A DNA stretch of 64,000 bases from Hydrogenophaga sp. IBVHS2 (lineage in GTDB: Bacteria > Pseudomonadota > Gammaproteobacteria > Burkholderiales > Burkholderiaceae_C). The stretch's first letter is position 1, and each line of letters opens with the position of its first letter. The DNA lies in the NCBI RefSeq assembly GCF_002127215.1, contig NZ_NFUT01000006.1:1-64000 (forward strand), written 5' to 3'. Below, piece after piece: positions 8,315-16,291 of this stretch. The notes under the pieces were generated by a model. The model saw only the letters and a program-made list of their open reading frames with translations, was not told the DNA's origin and ran no database searches. The position numbers and the translations under genes were made by a program.

Positions 8315-10831
8315 TCAGGTGCGTCCGCGGGGGCGGGACGTCAGCAGGCTGTGCCGCGCGGTCCTCATGGCCACTGCCTGTGCACGGGACACCACCGGCA
8401 GATCCCGCCAGCGGGTCTGGGGCGTCAGCGCCCACCGGGCCACTTCCTCGATCAGCTCGTACGGCAGCCACAGATCCGTACCCGGGGCAAAGATCTCGCG
8501 CAGACCGGCGGCGTACACCATTCTGTTGCGTCGTTCGATCCCGGCTTGCCAGGGTTGGAGCAGCGGCTCCAGCGCGTTGCGCAGGGTCAATCCGTCCTGG
8601 CTCCCGGTGTCCAGATCCAGCACCAGGTCCTGCGATGCCGTCACCGCCGCGGCCAGCGCCTTGACGTCGGGATGGCTGGACGTGATGAGATCGGCCGGTC
8701 GGATCCCGTTGTACAGGCAGGTGCATTCGATCTGCAGCCGGTGCAGGCGCGGACTCTGTTGCACCAGTCGGGTGACCAGCCGCACCAGCCGGGTCAGGTC
8801 TGCCGTGTCCAGATGATCCTGGCCGGCGGTTCGCACATGCAGCTTCACCGACCTCAGACCCTTCACCCGATGGTCTGATGGGGCGCTGCGGGCCGGCGTG
8901 TCCGATCCCACATCAATGAACAGGCCCAGCACCGGGATCAGATCCGGCACCGGTTGGGCATGCAGCACGAGGTCAAGCGGTGCCGTCCGCCGTTGCAGGG
9001 CCTGATGCAGCGGGTGTCCCGGCCTGAGCGGCTGTGCCGTGTCGGTCATGCGCCTACCGTCCTGGAGGTAACGCATGTCCAGCGACCGTGAGTGCGGTGA
9101 TTCCACCAGGGCAGCGGTCAGCGCCAGCAGACCCTGCCATTGCTCGTTGGATGCCAGCCGGGTGTCGAGCGTGAAGTGCTCCCATGGCAGCCCCGATGGG
9201 GTGGCATGTGCCTTTTGAGCCAGCGCATGGAAGAGGTCGGTCAGGATGGAATGGTCGCTTTGGCGCGAGTCCGCAAGGCGCAGGGTCTGCAGGCGCAGGG
9301 AGGCCAGCCGGTCGGCCAGCGCGTGAACCCCTGTCGGTGACGCTTCATCGGGGAGAACCAATGAGAGCCGGTCCAGACGGGGTAGTGCACCGAGCAGCTG
9401 CGCAAAGCCGGGTGTGACGCAGTGCCTGTTGTCGTCCCAGGGATCCCTGCTGTCATTCGTCTCCACCGACAGACTCACCAGGTTGGATGACTGGGTCTTC
9501 AGGCAGTCGATCACTTCGTCCAGGGCCCCTTCGTTCAGGCCCAGCCTCCAGAGTGTCAGGTGTTTCACGCCCTTGTGGGTGAACAGCCTGGAGAGATGGG
9601 CCGTCTCCAGAGGACTGTCTCGGTTGTTGACCAGGGACAGGTCCACCCCGGGGCCATCGGTGGGCAGGTTCTGCAGCAGCAGATCCACATGGTGGTCCAG
9701 CCCTCCTTGGTGGGCGAGGGCAGCGCTTTCAAGCCGCAAGGCTTGATCGGGTGCCATGACCAGCAGGCACCGAAGCAGCTCCTGGAGCTGGTCCCGCAGG
9801 GGGCCTTGCGCGTCGCCGAGCCGCCTCAACACGGCCACCCGGGCCGTTTGCAGCCAGGTCGGGTGCGGCGGGAAGTTCCTTATCGCCTCGAAGACCTCGG
9901 CCAGGAACTGATCCTGATGAATCATCAGGTCGAAGACCAGGACACAAGCCCGTATGCGGGCCCCGGCGGGATGCGTGGCGTCCAGATCGGGGGTGGCGAA
10001 AGCGTCGCTGATGCTGCGCGCCTGCGCCTTGACGGGTTCGATCTTGCGTACCGCCTCCCGGTGCCAGTGCTCATGGGCCGTCTGGTAGCACTGGGCTGCT
10101 GAAGTCGCCCTGACCAGCGCTGCTGCGGCCTCGCGGGCCTGCACCATGGCGGGGATGAGGTTCAGGGAGCCATCGTAGGCGGGCAGAGCGGCCTGCAGCG
10201 CGACCAGATCGGTCAGGTGGGCCATCAGCTGCCGCACATGGTCGGTGGCATAGGGCTCGGCACTTCGCCCACGGAGTTCCTTCAGGGCGGTTGACAGGCT
10301 GGTTTCCGAGGGCTTTTCAAGGGCCAGGACCGTCGCACTCAGGTAGATCTTGTCCAGGGTGCAGTCGTACGCAGACCGGGCCGCCTTGCAGTAGGTGTGG
10401 ACCATCCGGTGCAGCGTGGTGGTTGCGGCCGAGTGGTGCGGCAGTGGCAGCGGTGGCAAGGCCTCCATGAACTGCACCAGGTTCCGGGCGGCCACATGGC
10501 ACACACCATACCGCGATGTGGTGTCGCTCAGGTCGTGGGGATCCGAGGGCGCCCTGGTGTGCTCCTGTCGTGCGACCAGGTCTGGCCAGGCCTTGGTCAG
10601 GATGCCCAGCAGATGGGCGGCACTGGCCATGGCCGTGTCCAGTGGCGACGCTGCAGGCTCCACGCCCGGGAGGGTGGCCGGAACGACCTGCGGGGCAGGC
10701 AAGGCCCGCTCGGCGGGGGCTGGCGCCACACAGGACTGGCGCACCAGGGTGTCGCCGATCGGGGTCCCGGGCTGCGCGGGTGTGCGTGGCAGGCGGGCGG
10801 GTTCGGGAGAGCGGCTGGAGGTGCGTTTCAT
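8315..10831 (-). CDS. Large leucine-rich protein of unknown function, sigma-28 promoter, possible flagellar effector
   Basis: I do not recognise this 838-residue protein as a known flagellar component. The ATG at 10831 gives MKRTSSRSPEP, the same start as the neighbour at 12117-13970; the frame continues upstream but that part would cross the promoter. Residues 1-60 are Pro/Ser/Thr/Arg-rich and look disordered. About 60-380 looks helical. About 385-750 contains repeated leucine-rich segments (for example VKHLTLWRLGL, LDRLSLVLPDE, LQTLRLADS). The C-terminus has an F-box-like motif, LWLPYELIEEVARW then LPVVSRAQ (about 786-825). There is no signal peptide or membrane helix. It lies between cheZ and flhB on the opposite strand. 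A sigma-28 promoter precedes it at 10900-10926. Third-base GC bias looks weaker than in the flagellar genes, which would fit acquired DNA. Export through the flagellum is inference. Confidence 0.8.
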   Translation of the reverse strand: MKRTSSRSPEPARLPRTPAQPGTPIGDTLVRQSCVAPAPAERALPAPQVVPATLPGVEPAASPLDTAMASAAHLLGILTKAWPDLVARQEHTRAPSDPHDLSDTTSRYGVCHVAARNLVQFMEALPPLPLPHHSAATTTLHRMVHTYCKAARSAYDCTLDKIYLSATVLALEKPSETSLSTALKELRGRSAEPYATDHVRQLMAHLTDLVALQAALPAYDGSLNLIPAMVQAREAAAALVRATSAAQCYQTAHEHWHREAVRKIEPVKAQARSISDAFATPDLDATHPAGARIRACVLVFDLMIHQDQFLAEVFEAIRNFPPHPTWLQTARVAVLRRLGDAQGPLRDQLQELLRCLLVMAPDQALRLESAALAHQGGLDHHVDLLLQNLPTDGPGVDLSLVNNRDSPLETAHLSRLFTHKGVKHLTLWRLGLNEGALDEVIDCLKTQSSNLVSLSVETNDSRDPWDDNRHCVTPGFAQLLGALPRLDRLSLVLPDEASPTGVHALADRLASLRLQTLRLADSRQSDHSILTDLFHALAQKAHATPSGLPWEHFTLDTRLASNEQWQGLLALTAALVESPHSRSLDMRYLQDGRRMTDTAQPLRPGHPLHQALQRRTAPLDLVLHAQPVPDLIPVLGLFIDVGSDTPARSAPSDHRVKGLRSVKLHVRTAGQDHLDTADLTRLVRLVTRLVQQSPRLHRLQIECTCLYNGIRPADLITSSHPDVKALAAAVTASQDLVLDLDTGSQDGLTLRNALEPLLQPWQAGIERRNRMVYAAGLREIFAPGTDLWLPYELIEEVARWALTPQTRWRDLPVVSRAQAVAMRTARHSLLTSRPRGRT

Positions 10832-10899
10832 GGGCAGGCGGTGAATGCTGTGTCGGGTGGGTGGTGCGTGTCCCCGGATCGTTCCTGCCGCTGGAAGGG

Positions 10900-10926
10900 C
10901 AATCGGCCCAACAGCCGGGTACTTGC
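10900..10926 (-). promoter_or_regulatory. Sigma-28 (FliA) promoter of the leucine-rich gene
   Basis: On the minus strand GCAAGTAC (10926-10919) and GCCGATTG (10907-10900) are 11 nt apart, the same spacing as in the promoters of both flagellins and flgM. The -10 carries the full GCCGAT core. The start codon of the 838-residue protein lies about 60 nt after the predicted transcription start; no clear Shine-Dalgarno is visible there. Confidence 0.7.
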
Positions 10927-10995
10927 CTTGCTGTTTCTCCGAGCAGGGTGGCTGAGGCATCGGAACAATGGAAACCTCTCAGCACCTCCACAGGC

Positions 10996-12147
10996 ATGTC
11001 CGATTCCGCCCAAGACAAAACCCTGCCCGCCACGCCGCAGCGCCTGAAGAAGGCGCGTGACGATGGCCAGGTGGCCCGTTCCAAGGACCTGCTCAATCTG
11101 GCGGTGCTGGGCGCCGGGTCGGCGATCCTGATGCTGGCCCTGCCGCTGGCCTTCGGCCTGCTGCGCGACGGCCTGCGCGGGCAGCTGCGGTTCGACAGGG
11201 CTGCCGTGGTGGCGCCCGAACAGGGGCTGCAACGCGCCATGGACGCCTTCGGTCAGGGCCTGGTGCTGTTCCTGCCGCTGGGCGTGGTGCTGCTGGTGTT
11301 CGTGCTGGCCGTGGCCTTTGCCTCGGGCAGCTGGACCTTGTCCACCAAACCCATCACCCCCGACCTCTCCCGCATCAACCCGCTGTCGGGTTTCGGTCGC
11401 CTGTTCTCCAAGCAGCAGCTGGTGGAAACCGCCAAGCTGTCGGTCATCACCCTGATCGTGGGCGCCGTGGGCTGGCAGTTCCTGTCGTCCCACCTGGGCG
11501 ATTTCAGCTCGCTGGTCATGCAGCCGCTGGAATCCGGCATCGGTCAGCTGGGCCGCTGGATGATGGCCGGCGTGGCCGGGCTGATGGTGACGGTGGCGGT
11601 GGTGGCCGCCATCGACTTCCCCGTGCAGAAGTTCCTGCACAAGCAGCAGCTGCGCATGTCGCACGAGGAGGTCAAGCGGGAACACAAGGAAAGCGAAGGC
11701 GATCCGCACCTCAAGGGCAAGCGCCGCGCCCGGGCCCGCGAGATCGCCCAGCGCATGAGCATCAAGGCCGTGCCCAAGGCCGACCTGGTGGTCATGAACC
11801 CCACCCACTATGCCGTGGCCCTGCGCTACGACGAAGCCACCATGGCCGCCCCGCGTGTGGTGGCCAAGGGCTCGGACATGCTGGCCCTGAAGATCCGCGA
11901 TGTGGCCAAGGACGCCAAGGTGCCGGTGCTGCAGTCCCCGATGCTGGCCCGCGCCCTTTACGCCCATGCCGAGATCGACCAGGAAATTCCCTCGGCCCTC
12001 TACACCGCCGTGGCCCAGGTGCTGGCCTATGTGTACCAGCTCAAGGCCGCGCTGCGGGGCGAGGGCGTGATGCCCGCCGAGCCGGTGCCGCAGGTGCCGC
12101 AGGAGCTGGACCCGCATTACCGCAAGCCGGCATCGGCCGGCACCTGA
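10996..12147 (+). CDS. flhB: Flagellar export switch protein FlhB
   Basis: Inner-membrane export-gate protein that switches substrate class after autocleavage. The start at 10996 (MSDSAQDKTLPATPQRLKKARDDG) matches FlhB and gives 383 residues; the open frame further upstream is spurious. Four hydrophobic segments lie in residues 30-215. The cytoplasmic domain holds the autocleavage motif NPTH (in VVMNPTHYAVALRYDE, about 270). Its last 31 nt overlap the 3' end of the convergent gene at 12117. A sequence CTGAGG-N6-AACAAT (10952-10969) upstream resembles the motif before flhA and flgB. Confidence 0.95.
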   Translation: MSDSAQDKTLPATPQRLKKARDDGQVARSKDLLNLAVLGAGSAILMLALPLAFGLLRDGLRGQLRFDRAAVVAPEQGLQRAMDAFGQGLVLFLPLGVVLLVFVLAVAFASGSWTLSTKPITPDLSRINPLSGFGRLFSKQQLVETAKLSVITLIVGAVGWQFLSSHLGDFSSLVMQPLESGIGQLGRWMMAGVAGLMVTVAVVAAIDFPVQKFLHKQQLRMSHEEVKREHKESEGDPHLKGKRRARAREIAQRMSIKAVPKADLVVMNPTHYAVALRYDEATMAAPRVVAKGSDMLALKIRDVAKDAKVPVLQSPMLARALYAHAEIDQEIPSALYTAVAQVLAYVYQLKAALRGEGVMPAEPVPQVPQELDPHYRKPASAGT

Positions 12148-13970
12148 TCGGCCTGCATCCGCTCGCCGATCGCCCGGCGCAGTGCGGTCTGCGGGTGCTC
12201 GGGCAGCCGGGGCATGGCGTCCGGGCGTCGGGCGTTCTCCCGGCGGACCTGTTCGTTGTAACGGTCGACGAAGGCGGTGAACTGCCGGCGCGAGAGTGCC
12301 GGCAGGGTGGTCACCGGATCGGGGCCGGAGGCCTGGATGTCCGCGACCAGCCGTCGGCCCAGTTCGGCCGGCAGATGCATGCCCTGGCCGCCCAGCGGAT
12401 GCAGGAATCCGAAGCAGACATCGAGGGAGCGCGTCTGCAGTTCGACGTGCAGGGCGCGGGCATGCACCTGTTGCAGGCAGGGCTGCAGCAGGTCCGGTAC
12501 CGGCGTGAGCAGCAGGCCGTCGAAGGTGAGCGACGTCAGGTGGGTGAGCTCCAGTGTCCGGGCCACCCCGGTCAGCGTGGTGGCCGCCAGCGCGGGCGCG
12601 GCGCGGGGGTGGTCCGCGTGGTCGTCCATCCAGGCAGGCACCGGGTCCAGGGTGACGGTCAGTGCGTCCAGCCGGCCCAGCCGCGCCACCCAGGCCATGA
12701 GGCCCTGCAGAAAGCCCTCCAGCCCGGGGTGCTGGCCCGACACCGGCATGACCGCCTCCAGGGTGGGTCGGTAGGCGATGCTCAGCGCGCGCACACAGTG
12801 GATGCCACCCGCGACCGGACTGTCGGCCGGACCGGGTTCCGTCAGGCGGGTGCCGGGTCTGGCAGGGTGCCCGGTGACGCCGCCCATCAGCAGGTTCAGC
12901 GCCGCGATGTCGGTCGAATCCAGTACCAGATGCAGCGGAACGCTTCGCCGCGACAGGCCCTCGGCCAGTGCCCGGGCCATGCCGTAGGCCGCGCTGCTGC
13001 ACGCATCGGCAGTCTGCTCGGGCGGAGTGGGGTCCTCGTCGCCCACGAAAAAATCGGGCAGGGCGAGCGTGTGCCGATCGGCATCGCCCATGTCCTGATC
13101 GTGGATGAAGAAGTCCTTGAGGGTGAGCGTGCGCAGGCCGGGTTGGGCCAGACAGCGCACAAGCACCACGGTGAGTTCCGTGATCTCGCGGGTGTCGTGC
13201 GGCGTCAGCCCCATGAACGACACGGTCAGCGCACCCCAGGTGGGCACATGCCCGCCGGTGAGGCTGCGCCGCAGGGCCTCCATGAAGGGACCGAAATCCT
13301 CCAGCACGATCCCGTCCAGTGGCTTGTCCAGCAGCACGCCGGCAAGCCGGAGAGCCGCAGGGCCCTGGTGGTCCATGGGGCCGGGCCCGCTGCCGCCGGT
13401 GCCCAGCGCCAGCCGGCGGAGCGATCCGAGTGCTTCGATCAGGTCCGCCAGGCCGGGGTCCAGCAGGCACTCGATGTCGTCGCTGCAGTGGAGCGAGGTC
13501 AGCGCCGAGGGCGTGGTCCGGACCGCCTGCACCACGCTGGCCAGCTGGTCGCTGCTGAGCTCCAGATCGGTCAGGGACAGGGTGTGCAGTGTCGGGTGGG
13601 TGAACAGGGTGGTCAGTGCCTCGACCGGTACCTGGTCCGGCAGCGAGCCGCTCAGCTCGATGGGGGGCGAGGGCATGTCGTCCGGCAGGGCATCGACCAG
13701 TGTGCAGACCGTCTCGACCCGGGTCGAGGCGTCCATGTGCATGCGCAGGGGCAGCTCAGGTCTCACCGCCAGAAAGAAGCACAGGGACTCGTCGTCCCCC
13801 GCCTGCAGGGCTGCATGCCGGGCTGCCGTGATGACCTCGTCGGGGGTGTCGTCCGTGATGAAGTCCTCCAGGGAGGTCCCCGGCGGCTGCAGTGCGGTGG
13901 ACACGGTGGCTGTGGCGTGGTCGGGTGACCGTTGCGGGGATGGTGTGAGCGCGGAGGACGTGCGTTTCAT
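12117..13970 (-). CDS. Second leucine-rich paralogue of unknown function
   Basis: Unknown 617-residue protein related to the product of 8315-10831. Both begin MKRTSS. The segment LTTLFTHPTLHTLSLTDLEL (about residue 118) aligns with LSRLFTHKGVKHLTLWRLGL of the first. Both end in the same motif, here HLPAELGRRLVADI then LPALSRRQ (about 532-562). The centre has leucine-rich stretches (LRTLTLKDF, LTSLTFDGLLL). There is no signal peptide or membrane helix. It is convergent with flhB, overlapping it by 31 nt, and divergent from flhA. AGGAAC lies upstream of the start. I found no sigma-28 promoter with the N11 architecture before it. A duplicated pair bracketing flhB suggests a lineage-specific family tied to the flagellum. 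Confidence 0.78.
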   Translation of the reverse strand: MKRTSSALTPSPQRSPDHATATVSTALQPPGTSLEDFITDDTPDEVITAARHAALQAGDDESLCFFLAVRPELPLRMHMDASTRVETVCTLVDALPDDMPSPPIELSGSLPDQVPVEALTTLFTHPTLHTLSLTDLELSSDQLASVVQAVRTTPSALTSLHCSDDIECLLDPGLADLIEALGSLRRLALGTGGSGPGPMDHQGPAALRLAGVLLDKPLDGIVLEDFGPFMEALRRSLTGGHVPTWGALTVSFMGLTPHDTREITELTVVLVRCLAQPGLRTLTLKDFFIHDQDMGDADRHTLALPDFFVGDEDPTPPEQTADACSSAAYGMARALAEGLSRRSVPLHLVLDSTDIAALNLLMGGVTGHPARPGTRLTEPGPADSPVAGGIHCVRALSIAYRPTLEAVMPVSGQHPGLEGFLQGLMAWVARLGRLDALTVTLDPVPAWMDDHADHPRAAPALAATTLTGVARTLELTHLTSLTFDGLLLTPVPDLLQPCLQQVHARALHVELQTRSLDVCFGFLHPLGGQGMHLPAELGRRLVADIQASGPDPVTTLPALSRRQFTAFVDRYNEQVRRENARRPDAMPRLPEHPQTALRRAIGERMQADQVPADAGLR

Positions 13971-14189
13971 GCGGGCGTTCCTATCGAGGGGGCAGCGGAA
14001 GGGCCGGAGCCCGTGGGTACGCAGGGCGGGGCCGCCTGTTCCGTGGCCGCCGAAACCTTGACGAATTGGTCACGACTCAACACCCGTCCGGCGCGCCGTG
14101 ATGGGGGGCAACGCCGGGGTCGGCCGTCGTCCGCCCGCACAGCGTCCGATCTGGCCGTTTTCCCCCTGCTTTTCCCGCGATCGCCAACC

Positions 14190-14206
14190 CTCAAGATTTT
14201 CACAAT
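14190..14206 (+). promoter_or_regulatory. Possible class II promoter element before flhA
   Basis: CTCAAG (14190-14195) and a -10-like CACAAT (14201-14206) lie 5 nt apart. Nearly the same arrangement (CTCAAG-N6-CACAAT) precedes flgB at 22068-22085. No -35 hexamer is conserved at the normal distance, which would fit an activator-dependent (FlhDC) promoter. CACAAT is only 6 nt before the flhA ATG. Confidence 0.4.
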
Positions 14207-14212
14207 CGCTGC

Positions 14213-16291
14213 ATGAACGCTCTCGAGCCCCTGCAGCAATGGTTCCGCCGCAATGCCGGCTGGGCCGGTGGCCTGGCCGCCCCCATGCTGGTGATCACCA
14301 TCCTGTCCATGATGGTGCTGCCCCTGCCGCCCTGGCTGCTGGACACCTTCTTCACCCTCAACATCGCGCTCGCCCTGATCGTGATGATGGTGGCCGCCTA
14401 CATGAAGCGGCCGCTGGACTTCTCGGTGTTTCCCACGGTGCTGCTGCTCACCACGCTGCTGCGCCTGTCGCTCAACGTGGCCTCCACCCGGGTGGTGCTG
14501 CTCGAAGGCCACACCGGCCCGGGCGCCGCCGGCGCGGTGATCGAGGCCTTCGGCCACTTCCTCATCGGGGGCAACTTCGCGGTCGGTTTCGTGGTGTTCA
14601 TCATCCTGGTGGTGATCAACTTCGTGGTGATCACCAAGGGCTCGGAGCGCATTGCCGAGGTGTCGGCCCGCTTCACCCTGGACGCCATGCCCGGCAAGCA
14701 GATGGCCATCGATGCCGACCTGGGCGCCGGCCTGATCGACGAGAAGGAGGCCAAGCGCCGCCGCGCCGAGGTGGGCGAGGAGGCCGAGTTCTTCGGCTCC
14801 ATGGACGGTGCCTCCAAGTTCGTGCGCGGCGATGCGATCGCCGGCATCCTGATCCTGATCATCAACATCGTCGGCGGCCTGATCATCGGCATGGTCCAGC
14901 ACAACCTGTCGGCCGGCCAGGCCGCCGACAGCTACATCCTGCTGGCCGTGGGCGACGCGCTGGTGGCCCAGATTCCCTCCCTGCTGATCTCGGTGGCCGC
15001 CGCCATGGTGGTGTCGCGCGTGGGCAAGGACGAAGACCTGGGTGCCCAGGTGGTGGAACAGATGTTCCTGTCCACCCGGGTGCTGGGCGTGACCGCCGGC
15101 GTGCTGTTCCTGCTCGGTGTGATTCCCGGCATGCCGCATGTGTTCTTCCTGGCCTTCGCCGCGCTCACCGGTGGCCTGGCCTGGTGGCGCCACCAGCAGT
15201 CGCTCAAGCCGGTGGCCGATGACACCCCGGCCGCCCCGGCCCCCGACGGCGAAGCCACCTGGGACGACCTGCAGCCCATCGACCTGCTGGGCCTGGAACT
15301 CGGTTACCGCCTGATCGCCCTGGTGGACAAGACCCGCTCGGGCGACCTGCTGACCCGCATCAAGGGTGTGCGCAAGAAATTCGCCCAGGACGTGGGCTTC
15401 CTCCCCCCGCCGGTGCATGTGCGCGACAACCTGGAGCTGCACCCCAGCGCCTACCGCATCACCCTGCGCGGCGTGGTGGTGGGCCAGGGCGAGGTGTTCC
15501 CCGGCATGTTCCTGGCCATCGATCCGGGCGGCATCGGCACCCCGCTGATCGGCACCCCCACCACCGACCCCGCCTTCGGCCTGCCCGCGCACTGGATCGA
15601 CGAGAAGCAGAAGGAGAGCGCGCAAATGGCCGGTTTTACGGTCGTTGATTCCGAGACCGTGCTGGCCACCCATCTCTCACACTTGATGCAAGTCCAGGCC
15701 GCGCGGTTGCTCAGCCGGACCGAGACCCAGGACCTGGTCGAACACGTGACCCGCCTGGCCCCCAAGCTCATCGAAGAAGTCGTCCCCAAAATGATCCCGG
15801 TCGCCACCTTCCAGAAAGTCCTGCAGCTGCTGCTGGAAGAAGGGGTGCATGTGCGCGACATCCGCACCATCATCGAGGCGATCGCCGAACACGCCCCCAG
15901 CGTCACCGACCCGGCCGAACTGGCCCGCCGCGTGCGCCTGGCCCTGGCCCCGGCCATCGTCCAGCAGATCTACGGCCCGGTGAAGGAACTGGAAGTGATC
16001 GCCATCGAGCCCGGCCTGGAGCGGCTGCTGATGCAGGCCCTCACCGGCCAGGGCGGCGCCGCGCTGGACCCCGGTGTGGCCGAGATGCTGAGCAAATCCG
16101 CCACCGACATCGCCATCCGGCAGGAAGAAAAGGGCGTGCCCGCCTGCCTGCTGGTGCCCGACGCCATCCGCACCGCCATGGCCCGCCTGCTGCGCCGCGC
16201 AGCACCTCGACTGCAGGTGCTGGCGCATGGCGAGATTCCTGAAACCCACCTGATCCGCATCGGCCCGATTCTTGGAGAGCTTGCAGCATGA
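14213..16291 (+). CDS. flhA: Flagellar export gate protein FlhA
   Basis: Large inner-membrane gate of the flagellar type III apparatus; its cytoplasmic ring receives chaperone-substrate complexes. The 692-residue protein has about eight hydrophobic segments in the first 320 residues. It contains the family signature in LRLSLNVASTRVVLLEGH and the FHIPEP-type loop region, then a soluble C-terminal domain. No Shine-Dalgarno precedes the ATG, and a -10-like CACAAT ends 6 nt upstream, so the message may be leaderless. The stop overlaps the flhF start by 4 nt. Confidence 0.96.
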   Translation: MNALEPLQQWFRRNAGWAGGLAAPMLVITILSMMVLPLPPWLLDTFFTLNIALALIVMMVAAYMKRPLDFSVFPTVLLLTTLLRLSLNVASTRVVLLEGHTGPGAAGAVIEAFGHFLIGGNFAVGFVVFIILVVINFVVITKGSERIAEVSARFTLDAMPGKQMAIDADLGAGLIDEKEAKRRRAEVGEEAEFFGSMDGASKFVRGDAIAGILILIINIVGGLIIGMVQHNLSAGQAADSYILLAVGDALVAQIPSLLISVAAAMVVSRVGKDEDLGAQVVEQMFLSTRVLGVTAGVLFLLGVIPGMPHVFFLAFAALTGGLAWWRHQQSLKPVADDTPAAPAPDGEATWDDLQPIDLLGLELGYRLIALVDKTRSGDLLTRIKGVRKKFAQDVGFLPPPVHVRDNLELHPSAYRITLRGVVVGQGEVFPGMFLAIDPGGIGTPLIGTPTTDPAFGLPAHWIDEKQKESAQMAGFTVVDSETVLATHLSHLMQVQAARLLSRTETQDLVEHVTRLAPKLIEEVVPKMIPVATFQKVLQLLLEEGVHVRDIRTIIEAIAEHAPSVTDPAELARRVRLALAPAIVQQIYGPVKELEVIAIEPGLERLLMQALTGQGGAALDPGVAEMLSKSATDIAIRQEEKGVPACLLVPDAIRTAMARLLRRAAPRLQVLAHGEIPETHLIRIGPILGELAA

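Noticed and set aside
10828..13470. 880-codon minus-strand open frame across flhB.
   Set aside because: It is antisense to flhB and out of frame with the leucine-rich genes; composition is typical of a shadow frame.
13971..14212. Search for a sigma-28 promoter before the second leucine-rich gene (minus strand).
   Set aside because: A TCAAG is present but no CGA-core -10 box follows at N11; the CTCGATAG near the start has no matching -35 box.
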